This document shows positions 11,972-26,400 of a stretch of DNA of 64,000 bases, in pieces. The DNA lies in assembly GCA_018398805.1 (NCBI GenBank), contig JAGFBZ010001548.1:248001-312000 (forward strand). The letters are read 5' to 3'. The translations under genes were made by a program, and so were the position numbers. The notes under the pieces are model-generated. The model was given only the letters and a program-made list of their open reading frames with translations. It did no database searches and was not told the DNA's origin. How positions within the stretch are numbered: position 1 is the stretch's first letter; each line of letters begins with the position of its first letter. Source of the DNA: Hirundichthys speculiger. Taxonomy: Eukaryota; Chordata; Actinopteri; Beloniformes; Exocoetidae.

Positions 11972-14900
11972 TATAGAAAGTGCACAGATACAAAGTCCTT
12001 TACATGTTATCAACCTCCCCATGAAACAAACATACACAACATGAGGGCCAGCGTTTTCTTGGCTGCTGTGAGACCGGCCCACAAAATACGTCTATGTTGC
12101 AAGGTTAGTTTTAGAGAAGAGTCGTCATTAAGCAAAAGTAAAGCTGGAGAAACTGGGATCCTGATCTTGCAAATATTACTTAAAGTAAGAGTTATTTCCT
12201 TTCAGAAGTAAGCCACACCAGGACACTCCCAATAAACATGTAAAAATGACCCCTGTGTCACAGTTTGGAGATTTGGTGATCTTCATAGAATAGCGCCTTC
12301 TTGGGGCGAGATACATCCTATGAGCATATTTATAGTGTATTAACTGGTGGTTTGGAAATGTCACTAAGGTTTTTCCAGACTGCATCCCGGCTAATCTCAC
12401 TATCATTTATTTCATTTAGATCTCTGTTCCAGATGCCCTCTACTGGTAAGGATTTATAAGGTCCATAAATTAATTTATAAAGTTTAGAGACCAACCCCCG
12501 TGTAGGTCCTATTGAGGTTAGCAACTTACAAAGAGGATGTGTGGGGAGAGCTACACCCCATGGGACACTGTATGCCCGCATAGCTGATCTTAACTGCATA
12601 TGGAAGAAAAAGGATGAACCTGGAAGATCAAATTCCGCTTGTAGATCATTAAAAACTTTTAAACCATGGACATTATATATATCTTTTAGTATATTTACTC
12701 CTTTAGTCTTCCAAAGAAGAAATAAAAAAGGGGATATTACCAGTAAGAAGTGAGAAATTATTAAAAATCGATGTGTGATTATGCCATTTACAATCTATGC
12801 TGACATGCTTCATTACAGTACAGTAAGATGTAAGCAGAAATGAAATAACAGGACCTAAACTTAGTTTGGCTTTTTTTCAGCGGTATTTGAGAACTCCATT
12901 TTAAACTTTCATGGTTTCCCGAGGTTTTTTTTAATAGTGCAAATCTATTTATGTTTTAATAAAATGTTGTGCTCAGATTTCCTTTCAAAAAATAAAGCTG
13001 CTGTCCGTACCGTACCGTATCGTCTTCTTCCGCTTATCCGAGGTCGGGTCGCGGGGGCATCAGCCGGAGTAAGGAAGCCCAGACCCCCCTCTCCCGGGCC
13101 ACTTCTTCCAGCTCCTCTGGGGGGATCCCGAGGCGTTCCCAGGCCAGCCGAGAGACATAGGGCCCGATCTTGCACCTCCCATTACCCAATACCCAAAACC
13201 CATTACCTGCAAATCACAGATTTAGGAGCCGAAATGCAATCTTCCACCTCCCAATACCCAAAACCCATTTTGCCGTCTCCCTTAAGCACATTGTGGGCGC
13301 GGCAATGGGCGTGTCACTAGCGCTTTCCACGAATTCGGTATCTTGCGGTACCTGTACTTCGCAGATTTTGGGTATTGGGTAATGGGTGGTGTGACCACCC
13401 ATTACCCAATACCCAAAATCTGCGAGACACCAGTACCGCAAGATACCGAGTTTGTGGAAAGCGCAACTGGCATGTCGGCGCGTAAAAGAGCGCGTCCAAA
13501 TCGCGTCATTGCGCGTCCACCCAGTCACATGTGGACTGCACAACCGGCTCTACCTCTCGATTATGCATCACTGTATTACTTTCATACATTATTCTCTTAA
13601 GGGCAGATGATGTCTGTACAGCTGTGACATGATCTCATTCAGATGTTTGCTGTGGAAGAAACGAGGAGATCACAGAACTCTGTTGTGAAAAAAGCACCGC
13701 TCCCAGCAACTATGCGTCTTGGCGCAGCTGTGCGTCTTTGCGCAGGGGATATGTTCAAGATAACTCAAAAAGTTATGGATGGATTTTGATGACATTTTCA
13801 GGAGTTGTCAGAAATGTGAAAAGGAAGAACTGATTTTATTTTGGGTGTGATCCGGAAGAAATCCTGGATTCTGGATCACTTTCAAATTTTCGATAACATT
13901 GCGCTGTTTAGTTGTTTCTTGAACCCTAAAGCAACCACAACTGCTGTGCTTGGCGGAGGTCTGCGCTCTCCGATTGCTTTTCTAGTTAATAAATGCTTTC
14001 CTGGAAGCTCACCGGCTCTATTTTCTGAGCAGTTTGTTGGAACTTCTTGGAGTACAAAAGAAATGATTAAATCATTTGCTCCACATTAGTTAAAGCTAGT
14101 TATGTATATATCAGTGCAGAGGAGGAGGAGGAAAAAAGAGGAGGAAGCTCTACAGCAGAGTCCCAGACCAGCTGTCCATGAGAGCTGCTCTGATCTGGGT
14201 GAAAAGACGTTCCATGGCAGTTTGCAGGTACTGCAACCTGCTCTTAAAGGCAATGGCTACTGACGCACTGATTGGTTAAACAGGTGGAACGCCCTAACCA
14301 CTCCCATGCATAATGTGTGCATGACATCGTGGATTTCGCAGGTGAGATCGTGGGTTTTGGGAGGTGGAAGATTGCGTTCTTCGTGGGGGAACGCCCCTCC
14401 CAATACCTTTTATCCCTTAATAGCAGGTTTTGGAGGTTTGGCGCAAGATCGGGCCCATAGTCCCTCCAGCGTGTCCTGGGTCTTCCCCGGGGTCTTCTCC
14501 CAGTGGGCCATGCCCGGAACACCTCACCAGGGAGGCGTCCAGGAGGCATCCTAACCAGATGCCCGAGCCACCTCATCTGGCTCCTCTCGATGCGGAGGAG
14601 CAGCGGTTCTACTCTGAGCCCCTCCCGGATGACCGAGCTTCTCACCCTATCTCTAAGGGAGAGCCCAGCCACCCTGCGAAGGAAGCTCATTTCAGCCGCT
14701 TGTATCTGCGATCTTGTTCTTTCGGTCACTACCCAAAGCTCATGACCATAGGTGAGGGTGGGAACGTAGATCGACCGGTAAATCAAGAGCTTCGCCTTCC
14801 GACTCAGCTCCTTCTTCACCACAACAGACCGGCGCAGCACCCGCATCACTGCAGATGCCGCACCGATCCGTCTGTCGATCTCCCGCTCCATCCTTCCCTC

Positions 14901-17900
14901 ACTCGTGAACAAGATCCCGAGATACTTAAACTCCTCCACTTGGGGAAGGACCCCATCCCCAACCCGGAGAGGGCACTCCACCCTTTTCCGGCTGAGGACC
15001 ATGGTCTCAGATTTGGAGGCGCTGATTCTCATCCCAGCCACTTCACAACCGGCTGTGAATCGCTCCAGCGAGAGCTGTAGATCACGGCTCGATGAAGCCA
15101 ACAGAACCACATCATCTGCAAATAGCAGAGACCGCTGTCTGAGACCAAAACCCAGAGTCTGCTGCTTCCATGACCCGGTAAAATTTCCTTTTCTCTCTAC
15201 GTCACAGACGAGCCGAGTGGGATCGGTCGTCATAGTAACGCCCATAATCACACAGCAGCAGAGAAACTTCTTTCCAGCACATTTCACGGGCTTCATTAAA
15301 CAACCAATGAAAACATACACAATCAAGACTACGTAATCACGTTAATCACAAACATTTACAGTAGAATAAAAAATGGTGTAAAACAAGAAAAAGTGCCGGC
15401 AGTACAATGCTAATTACATAAATTATGGATTTATTCCATCACAGAGCAACGTACATCTGCCGATTTGCTCGCTACGTGAGCAGGTGTTCTCCAATGAAGC
15501 CGTGAAGATGTCGCGATTACAGGAGCAGATTTTTAAAAAAAACATCCAGACAAGGAATCTAAAGACTCAACTTATTGAACAGAGATTCAGCCGAGCTCTC
15601 CACATGCAGACAAAATACCGAAACCATCTGGACCTCGTGAGCTCTGGTCCACTCAGGCTGAAGCTCATGGCGATGCGTCCAGATGTAAAAAGGCTGACAG
15701 CAGCCCACCAAGCGCAGGGCTCCCAGTAAAAATGAAGAGCAGCAGTGTAAATAGTTTTCTTTTTTTCACGTTGCCAGGCCAGGCCTTGAACGAGTGGTTC
15801 CAGGTTTTTAATTGTTTAATTCACTGCTGTTCACATCAAGTGTGCATGATGTTTGCATCTTTAATTAGCCTACCCATAGAAAAGATCTTCAACAAATTCT
15901 GCTGTGGTGTTTTTTTTTTTTTCATTAGTTCCAAGAATTTATTTACAAAGGTTGCGATGAATTCAAAACTCATAAAAGGCGGTGTGGCCTTTCTCTCTGT
16001 AGAAAGATCAATTTGATTTAAATTCAGTTTCGCAGTTCAGAAGATCAACTGAAGAGGTTTCGGTCCCAGTGCAAATATAGTATTATAGTATTATTTCCAT
16101 TATTTCCATTTCCACAAATTCAAATCCATGCACACACACACAAATTTTTTTTTTTTTTGGGGTGGGGGGGGCATTAAGAGCATCTGTTCAAAAAAGGTTG
16201 AAAACCACTGAGCTAGATCAAAAGTGGGGTGGGGGGGGGGGGGGGGGGGGGGGTGAACAGCCCAGGTGTTTTCTGGTTTTGTTTTGTTTTCTCTTTTTTT
16301 GCATTTTCCATATAAATTGTCTGCCGATTAAGAAAATAATAAAAATAAGAAATAAGAGAATAAAGTTAAAAAAAAATTAGACTCAAGCTTTTCTTGCTTT
16401 TGGAGATAGTGTTCATATTTCAAGATTCCTTTACCTTTAAAATGGTGTCATCATTTTGTGATAACCAGAAGGCAAGATCCAGGTTAGGAGACCACTTACA
16501 GGGCCCAATTTTGACAAGTCCACAACTTGAGTCATATATCTCAGCCATCTGCAAGGTAAAGAAATTACTTTATTAATAATCTTTACGTGTAGTTTTGCGA
16601 GCTGAAAAACTAGATCTTGTCTGCTTATATCTAAACATTTAGGACATTTAAGGGAAGAATGTTACATTTAATGCAACAACAATCAGTTAAGGGAAAAATA
16701 CATTTAATTAGGTGATTACGCCATCCACATAAATTACATTTACTTGAGACACTTAGGCACTGTTAGTCAGACAAACCATTTTTAAATGTCATCATATATA
16801 ATAAACTATGAGTTAAAGGAAAATATCAGTGTGTAGAGGTTTGAAGCGCTTGAGACTTTGCAATGGCTTACTCTATAGCAGGGGTATTCAATTAAGTCAC
16901 AGAGGTCCGGTTCCTAAATTTTGCCTAAGTAGAAGGTCCGAACCAAAGTCCTGCATTTTTAAAAAGTATTTAATTTTCATTTCAACTTCAAATGTAGGAA
17001 ATATTCCAACATATTCCATATCTTTTATCATAAATAAAAGCAGTCCCATGCAGTCAAATAAGCTTCAGGCTTTTACTTCAAATCAACCAAAATTATACCC
17101 TCAAAATAAAATCAATAATAGTGCAAGTCCACGCCTGAAGAACTGAAGGCCTCTTCAAGTAAAAAATTAAACCCTGAAAAAACTAAAAAGTGCAAAAAAG
17201 GGTGTTCACTTTTTCATAAAAGAACTGTCATTCTTTCTTCTTGAATTGAAGGCCTCTTCAGGTAAAAAAGTAAGCTTATGTACATTCAGGAAACATTAAC
17301 TAAAAAGTGCAAAAAAGAAAAAAAAGTCCTGTGTTTCATCTCATAGTGGCGTTTCACGTTCCCACTTTTAATCAATGCCACGGTCTCAGAGCATATGAGG
17401 CTTGGAACTGCTGACCGGGAGTATAAACATTTATTTTGCTGTCCATTCGTCTTTAATACAAGTTTTCAGTGTCTACCTTTCTATTTTTCGAGCAAGCCAT
17501 GATGTCTCCGTGGTATCTACGTTGCTTTCTTCCTGTGGTGTTGCTAATGTCAGTGCTTCAGTTTGTGCTTGTGTGACTGATTTTGGGTTTGCTGGGAATA
17601 ATGTAGGTGTGGTTTGTTTTGAAGGGTGCAATGAATTCTGGCGATCTAATCTTGAATTGAACGAAGAATTTGCATGTGGCCACTGTATTCCAGTTGACGC
17701 GATGTCCGAGAGGGACTCTGGCCATGTGTGGCTCCGCTGCCAACAACAAACACGCGTTTCCAAGCCATGTCTCTGACTACCAACGCTAGATTGCCGTAGT
17801 AACTGTAGTAGCAGCGCCTGCTGCAAATACTGTTTTATAGGCATTCAGGATTATTTAATTCATCGTCTGGCATCTGACGATCAACAGAATGCCAACTACA

Positions 17901-20341
17901 GGTCACTCATTGAGGGACAAAATTATCTGCGCTCTGGATGGGTCGGTCAAATACTGCACACTCTAAAAGATGATGAAAACATCACTCTAAGAGCACCTGT
18001 CCGGTTCTCACAGACCATTAACAGCCATCATAATGTTGAATTAACTGCAAACTCGGTGCAAACTGTATGGCTGCAAAAAAGGGCGGTCTTCGTGCAGTAA
18101 AGGCTTGTGTATTTCGCATACTTTCTTCTTCCATTGTTGAATTTTCACGCCATTGTTGGCACAGTTTATGACGGAACATGTATTCCCACTCGACCGACTT
18201 GACATTATAAAAAACATATATTTGTAGAAAGAGAAAAACACTGGTTAATCTGCGAGCCGGTGAAAGTGTCCCTCTGTAGCACAAACGCAGTACGCCAATG
18301 GCGGACGGGGTACTTCCGGGCCCGAAAAGGTCTATATAATATATTATAAGAATGTGACTGATAATCGCATACATCAAAATACGTGTTTGACACTGTTAAC
18401 CAGCCTTTCATGCCACATTCACAGACGGTGGTCAGCATAAAAACAAACATACACTATATTGCCAAAAGTATTTGGACACCTGCTTTGACTCACATATGAG
18501 CTTTAGTTCATCTCATTCCTAATCAATATGATGTGGGTCCACCCTTTGCAGGCTGAACACCACTTTTTTTGGGACATAAAAAAAATCTGGATTTTGACTG
18601 ACAGGAGACAGTGAAGCAGCAGTTCTGTCTCTGTCTCTCCATCGACCACACACACCTGCATGGTAATGGTAAAACGACATTTCTTTTCTTATCCAGCTCA
18701 TACTGCTTTATTTTTAAAGGTAATCGCATACATCAAACTGGGTGGTGACACTGTCAACCAGCCTTTGTCATGCCACATTCACAGCATGAAAACAAACATA
18801 CATCCCAAAAGTATTCGGACACCTGCCTTGACTCACATATGAGCTTTAGTTCATCCCATTCCTAATCAATATGATGTGGGTCCACCCTTTGCAGCTTGAA
18901 CAGCTTCAACACTTCTGGGAAGTGTGTTTATGGGGATTTTTAGCCATTCTTCCAGAAGTGCATTTCTGAGGTCACACACTGATGTTGGCCGAGAAGGCCT
19001 GGTTCTCAGTCTCTGCCCTAAGTCATTCCAAAGGTGTTCCTTCAGGTTGAGGTCAGTACTCTAGCAGGCCAGTCAAGTCTATCCACCCCAGACTCTGGTC
19101 ACTGGTTTCTCAGACGGGCAGCTTCATTGGCCATGCCTCAAAATTTCTCCAAAAATCTCTAGTTATCCACAAAACTATAAAGAAATGTGGCTAAGCTAAC
19201 ACACTTGTTGTAGCTACTCACTGACACGCAGGTAAGAAAACGATTTGCTTCTGGCGTTCTCAAGCACTGACTGCATGCTCCCAGGATAAACAGCACCTCT
19301 CACATATGCGTTCTTAAAGGGGAAGTACACCTTTTTAATCAACATGTACCAAATTGCATAAAACATAAATTCTGGCGTGCTTTTAACATTTTTAATCATT
19401 ATATGAACTTATAAATGAAATTATGAATCTATAAACCCTGCATATTTATATATATTATTAAATTGTGCAACTCCTAAACACATTTCAATCACGTGAACTG
19501 TATTTACCACAATGAACTGTTTTTCTGCCTCTACACAGTGGATGAACTAATAACAAAAGCAACATGCAAACGGGTATTTATTCTTATAAATACCCATGAT
19601 AATGAAACAATGCTTCATTTTTCAGAGTACCTGTCCCCCAGTGAAGGTCCGTGCTGATCGCAGCTCCTCTGCTGGCCCTCTATGAGTGAATGAAGCAGGG
19701 AATACGTCACCTGTTTTTATATTTACACCTGCATGGAATCAAACAACGAGGCAAAGTATGAAAGTTAACTGTTATAAAAAAGTGGCCTTAGGTCACTGTG
19801 ACCTATTTGTTTGAATAATGCTAAGTCTGTGCGTCCGTGACTTCTCCTCTGGAATGTGATATATCATCACTCAGATGTTAATCGTATGATTTTGGGACAC
19901 GTAGCCGTCTGGAGAAGTTAGTTGAAGGATTTGTCGTTATTAAGGCGATGTGTCAAAAGGAATTGCATCTGATTTGCTCATTGTCATTTGCTGAACAACA
20001 GCTTGTCCTGTGTATGTGAGTAACTGTCCCTCTCTGCTGTATACGATGGGGATTAAATTGCACCCTCGTCTGTGGTAAAGTGTCTTGTGTAATTGTTGTA
20101 TAACTGCCTCACTAGAAACTCACCCAATTACTGGTAAGATGAGGTACTCAATTATATATTTTCCACTACATTAACATTCTATGAAAGTACTGCATTTATC
20201 TCTGTGTCACATTTGTCACTCACCTATTCCATACAGGATTGGTCTGTGAGTTCCATTTCCATCAATGTCATTCATTTCTACAAAAGAGAAGGACTAGATG
20301 AAGATTATTCTTGAAAATCTATTAATAAAATACAACAATGT

Positions 20342-20407
<66 letters not shown>

Positions 20408-23400
20408 ATTAATCGTGATTACCGGGTTATGCAATATAAGCCTCACTCAAGTCTCACTAGCGACTCGCGACTGTATCTGGCGTGAATATGTATCTTGTAA
20501 CATCGGCATCGTGTCGTCAGCATGGCAGAAAGTGATGATGGCATTTACCAATCCACTAAAAAGACAAAATCCGAGGTCTGGGCATATTTAGGTTTTTTTT
20601 TTTTTTTCAAGAATGCAGAGGGGCAACTGGTGGAGGACAGTTATCCAGTCTGCAGAGCATGCAAGAAAAAAGTTCCTGCTAAAGGCAATAACACTTCAAA
20701 TCTACTGGCTGTAATTTTTGTTTCTGAAAATTGTTTGCATGTTTTGATCTACTATGGTTGTTAAAGTGTGCATTTAAACTTGCACCAGACAAATAAGCCT
20801 TGCTCCTGTAATTTATGTTCATTTAAAATTAAATCTGATAAGATTTTGGTTTCTAATGTTTTAGTATGACAACAAAATCACAAGTCGGAATATCGGAAGC
20901 CGTGATAATTTGGTCAGTATATTTAAGATATTAAATTTTCCATATCATTACACCCCTCATATATATACAGTGGAGGAAATGAGTATTTGATCCCCCACTG
21001 ATTTTAGCAGTTGTCATACTAAGAAATAAATGAACAGTCTCAGATTTTTATGGCAGCTTTATTTTAACAGTTATAGAATGAATATTGAAAAAAAAATTGA
21101 GAAAAATTACACGAAATAAAAAATAAAAATTAATTTGCAAGTCATTGAGAGAAATAAGTATTTGATCCCCAACCAACCTTGACCAGTGTTGGTTCCCACA
21201 GACCATTGGCATACTCCTAATCTCACTGAAGTAATTACCTGCATGAGAGACACCTGTTCCAAATAGTCACCTGTATAAAAAGCCATCTGCCCACAGACTC
21301 AGTAATACTCCACCATCTCCACCATGGGCAAGACTAAAGAGCTGTCAAAAGATGTCAGGGACAAAGTTATTGAACTCCACAAGGCTGGAATGGGCTACAA
21401 AACCATAAGTAAGAAGCTGAATGAGAAGGTGACAACTGATGGTGCAATTATTTGGAAGTGGAAGAAGTAGTACAACATGACTGTTAATCAACCTAGGCTG
21501 GGGGCTCCATGGAAGATATCACCTCGTGGGGTCTCAATGATCATGAGAAAGGTTAGAGATCAGCTGAGAACTACACTGGAGGAGCTGGTTAATGATCTCA
21601 AGGCAGCTGGGACCACAGTCACCAAGAAAACTATTGGTAATACACTGAGACGCAATGGTTTAAAATCCTGCAGTGCGCGCAAAGTCCCTCTGCTCAAGAA
21701 GGCTCACGTCCAGGCCCGACTCAGGTTTGCTAATGAACATATTAATGACTCAAAAAGAGACTCAGAGAAGGTGCTGTGGTCAGATGAGACCAAAATTGAG
21801 CTCTTTGACCTCAACTCAACTCGACGTATTCAGAGAAATGCTCAATATAACCCCAAAAACACCGTCCCTACTGTCAAGCATGGCAGTGGAAGCCTTATGC
21901 TTTGGGGGTGTTTCTCTTCGGGGGCCATGTACTGCAAAATATTGGGTGACAACCTCCTTGCCTCTGCAAGAACATTGAAAATGGGTCGTGGATGGGTCTT
22001 CCAGCATGACAACGACCCAAAACATACAGCCAAGGAAACAAAGGAGTGGCTCCATAAGAAGCACATCAAGGTCATGGAATGACCTAGCCAGTCTCCTGAC
22101 CTTAATCCTATTGAAAATCTATGGAGAGAGCTGAAGCTGCGAGTTTACAAGCGCAAGCCTCAAAACCTTCAGGATTTCGAACGAACATATTAATGGGTTT
22201 TTTTGATTTTTTTTTTTTCTCATCCAGGTAATGGATTTCTCCTGATGTGTGTGCAAACCTAGTAAGAAACTACAAGAAACGTCTGACAGCTGTGCTTGCC
22301 AACAAGGGTTTTGCCACCAAGTATTAGATCATGTTTTGCTAGAGGATCAAATACTTATTTGCCTCAATGACTTGCAAATAAATTTTTATTTTTCATTTCA
22401 TGTAATTTTCTCAAATTTTTTTTCAATATTATTTCTATAACTGTTAAAATAAATCTGCCATAGAAGTCAGAGACTGTTCATTTATTTCTTAGTATGACAA
22501 CTGCCAAAATCAGCGGGGGAATCAAATACTCATTTCCTCCACTGTATATAAATATATATATATATTACCTGTGATGCAGCATGTTTCCAGATGAATATCT
22601 TCCTTCTGTTTTTGGAATGCAGCTACAAAGATAAAAAGAGCCATTTAAGTTTTATGAAGCTCAAATTTTGTCCTGTAACAGCATATTACTGCAGAGTGGC
22701 AAGAGGTAAGTTTATGAGATGATACCCAGTATGCTCAGGCTAAGTTTATGAGATGTTTTTGAGTCGTCATTAAATCCTCCAATGAGATGCAACTCAAATC
22801 TGCATATTAGAACATAAAGGAAATGGAAACGAAAAAACAAAAGACAGGACATGATGCCTGAATTAAAAAATATGCACTTTTCATCTGTGTTTGTATGTCT
22901 TTTTACCTGTGTTTGCATGTGGGTGTGTCATACCTGCCCTCCTTACACACATTACTCAGTGATGTGACGGCTTTCACAAGGAGCGGGACCTCGGACCATG
23001 TGCTGGAGCCATCGCAGTGAGCAAGGCAAACGGCTCCACTTCCTAAGAAATAATAGGTTTAAGTCACAGTAGGTATTAAAATGTAGTTTCTAACTTCATA
23101 AGGGAGATTGACAGAGCATAAATTCATTAGAACAACTGTTACCAGTGTGTCGTAGCACTACCAAATGGCAGGTGGTTGCGTCATCTGATCCAATGATTGA
23201 AACACAGTCTGTGAATGAGTAGATAAAATATTACTATACTGCATTTCCATTTGATCATTTAGACCAGTGGTTCTCAACTGGTCTGGCTTCAGGGCCCACC
23301 ATCACCCTTAATGACAAGCCGTGACCCATATCAAGGAAAATTTCCAACTTCTCAAATTTATTGAATGAAAAGATCGTGCAGTTTGAATCTGAGATAGTTG

Positions 23401-26400
23401 AATAGAATATCACAGAATGCCAACACAAAAAAATAAATTTATTGGTAAACCAAAATGGCATAACCAAAAAAACTTGCACCCTCTGGTACTGGGTGCCTTG
23501 AATGTGTGCGTGGCATTATGAAATCTGGTGATTACCAAGGTATTTTGGAGAGAAATCTTTAACCAAATGTCATGAAACTGGATCTTTATCGAACATCATG
23601 AGTGTTTCAGCAAGACAACGACCCAAAACACACATCAAAAAGCACCCAGGAATGGTTCAACAGAAAACGCTGGACTGTTCTAAAATGGCCAGCAATGAGT
23701 CCAGATCTCAGTCCCATTGAACACCTGTGGTAGGATCTGAAAATGGCAGCTGGAAGAAGGCATCCTTCTAATCTGGGTGAACTGGAGCAGTTAGCTAAAG
23801 AAGAGTGGGCCAAACTGGCCGTAGAGAGGTGAAGGCATCTCATAGAAACCTATAGGAAGCGTTTGACAGCAGTCATTTTCTCCAAAGGATGTGCTACCAA
23901 ATATTGAATTCAAGGTGTCAATACATTTGCCACAGCAATTTCTGTCATATATTATTTAAAATGAAATATTAGGTTATGATTAAAAACAAAGTTTTTGTGT
24001 TATTATTAGTTTAATAAAGAATTTGAGACCCCAAAAACGTATCAATTTCAACTTATTTTACAGACATTTACAGACGTTTGGTCTTTATGTGCAAGGGTGC
24101 CAAAACTTTCAGCCATGACTGTATGAACACAGCAGTTATTTTACTTTTCCCCAAACACAACAAAGACCCAACACTTCCATCAAATTGCCATCCTCTCTCT
24201 GATAAATGTGACTTAAAAATCATCAGCAAAGCTCTAGCTCATAGAATTGAAAGTGTCACCCCTTAGGTTATACATCCAGATCAAACCACCTTTATAAAAG
24301 GAAGACAAGCCTCCTGTAACACATGCAGGCTATTTGATTTAATTCATGATTCATCTTTACAACAGGAAGACACTATTATAGCCACTTTTGATGCAAAAAA
24401 AGCTTTTGAACGAGTCAATTCAAAATTCCTATTCACTACATTGCAAAAAATTGGCTTTGGAGAATAATTTATTAATAAGATCAAGGTCCCATACAACTCA
24501 ACTACTGCCACTGTTACCACCAATGGAATTACATCACAGAGCTTTACATTGCACAGACCTTGACCAGGCTTGTGGTGGGTGGGAGGGCTGGATGGCCCCT
24601 GTTGACCCTGGAGGGAAATCCAGTGCACTGGTATAGGTCTATTGCATGACACTGGCCCGACACACCAGCACCAACTGTGATCCAGCCAGTATATGTAGTG
24701 GTTGGCACTGGTTGATACGGAAGAGGCATTGGAGGCCAACATCACCACTCACAACTCTGTGTCTGGCTGCTGGACTGCTTTATCTCTGGGAGATAAAAAC
24801 TCACACTTCTGGACACACTATCTGAACTCAAGATACTGGATAAAAACACTATCACAACTCAAACCACCACAAATTCATTTATATGCACCACACTGCACCA
24901 CACACAACATCATCACTGTCTTTCCTATGTCTTTTGTTTCGTGTCTTTATCTGTCCTTTAGTACTCCACTGTTGGTGATTTAAGTCCTCTCTGACAAAAT
25001 CAAGGTTTTAGGAGTTAATAGGTGTTTATTTTAAGTATTTGCATTTTATTATTATTAGATTTTTACATTTTATTTATAAATTCTAAACTTTTACATTTTC
25101 ACATTTTATACATTACATTTTATTATTATTTTACCTACTGTCTTGTTTTTATCCTTTTTATTTGTCTTTTAATCTTTTAGTTTTTAGCTCCAGTGTTTCC
25201 TCATGGGGGCCCTCCACACTGGGAGGTGTGTCTGGTCTGCCTGCGGGAGCATCGTCTTGGAGATCCCTGGGGGCTGGGGGGGTCTGCATAATATGTAGAG
25301 TCTCCCCTCGTCTACCTGGGTTGAGGTGGTCTCTAGGACGGCGCCCCCTGTGGTCGCGGGCTGTGGTGCCTCTCAGTGTGGATGGCCTCCCAGAGGTGGT
25401 ATTTCCTTACCTGGATCCTCAGTGTCCTGCCATGTTACTGAAGAGGGATGGGTTTTTATTATCTGTGATGATCCTGTTTTGTTTTATTTTGTGAAGCACT
25501 TTGGGTTGCATTTTCAATGTATGAAAAGTGCTATATACATAAAGTTTGATTTGAATAAAGCATGTTAGATTTGACTGTCAAAAAGGAGTGGTGAAGGACA
25601 CTCTCACCATTACTCACACTTACAATAAAACTGACACCCGCTGCATGATTATATTGTGTATATCCAGGTTTTGCTGGATGTACACAATTTTTGTTCCACA
25701 AACTACTTAATCATGGGGTGTACTTGCACACAAAACTGCTGCACTTTACCTTTGTTTTTATTTTTTGGGGTTTTAAAACCAGTAACAGAATATATTGTTG
25801 TTCTTATAAAGTTGCATTAACTTTCCCGTAAGATGTGGAAAGGTCCAGATCTTTTGTTATATTCTGACATATACAACGTTGAAAGAGACTTGAAAGAAAA
25901 TGTACTTTAATTTTCACATGACCATAGCTGTACTCACTGTCTGCAGGTGTTGTTGCTGCAAACTCTCTTTGTTGAACATACAGGAGGCACTTTGGATCCA
26001 CATCGACAACTGGTCTGGATCGAAATATTCTTGCATTTTCCTGTAACATTTATTTATTTATTTAATTTAACAAAATGCTTTGGACTTGTCTGTGAAATCA
26101 ACACACGAGAGAACCTCATTCCTTTTTTTTTTTTAAGTCACAGGTAGGGTATAAGGTACTGAGTGAGTTTAATTCTAAAACTGAAGTCGTTTCATTGTGG
26201 TCTGACAACACTGTGTAGCTTGTTATTAAGGTAATATTAGTCTACGTTCATCTTTGTCTCAGAAAGGTTAGAAATACCATTTATGGACCAGACTGAGGTC
26301 TGGAATCAAATATTTCTCAATTAAGCAACCTGTCGTATTGTGTTTTAAATAACCATTTCAATATTTAGTAGAATACATTTTGAATGTTTGGGCAAATAAG

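Larger units (their letters stand above)
13006..15133 (-). mobile_element. Second ACGGT-tailed LINE copy, nested in hAT copy A
   Basis: Same family as 6665-9137. The minus-strand ORF keeps a long RT C-terminal stretch (14244-15150): [83 protein letters not shown]. It is 5'-truncated near the FADD motif. A GCTGTC duplication (13000-13005, 15134-15139) marks the insertion point in the hAT. It is split at 13160-14456 by another transposon. Confidence 0.9.
11728..16210 (+). mobile_element. BED-hAT element, copy A, filled with nested insertions
   Basis: Left end TAGGGTTTCTCAACGG and right end (reverse-complemented) CAGTGGTTTTCAACCTTTTT. Flanks AACTAGAT (11720-11727) and AGCTAGAT (16211-16218) match at 7 of 8. 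Comparison with copy B (37394-38392), about 1 kb and free of these inserts, shows copy A is the same element expanded by an L1-type LINE (11859-12886) and another LINE (13006-15133), which itself contains a 1.3-kb DNA transposon (13160-14456). It lies in the last intron of ntan1. Confidence 0.9.

Noticed and set aside
20298..20591. 97-codon frame with a long Tyr-Ile repeat
   Set aside because: It is a translation of the (GT)n(AT)n microsatellite joined to the hAT BED fragment.
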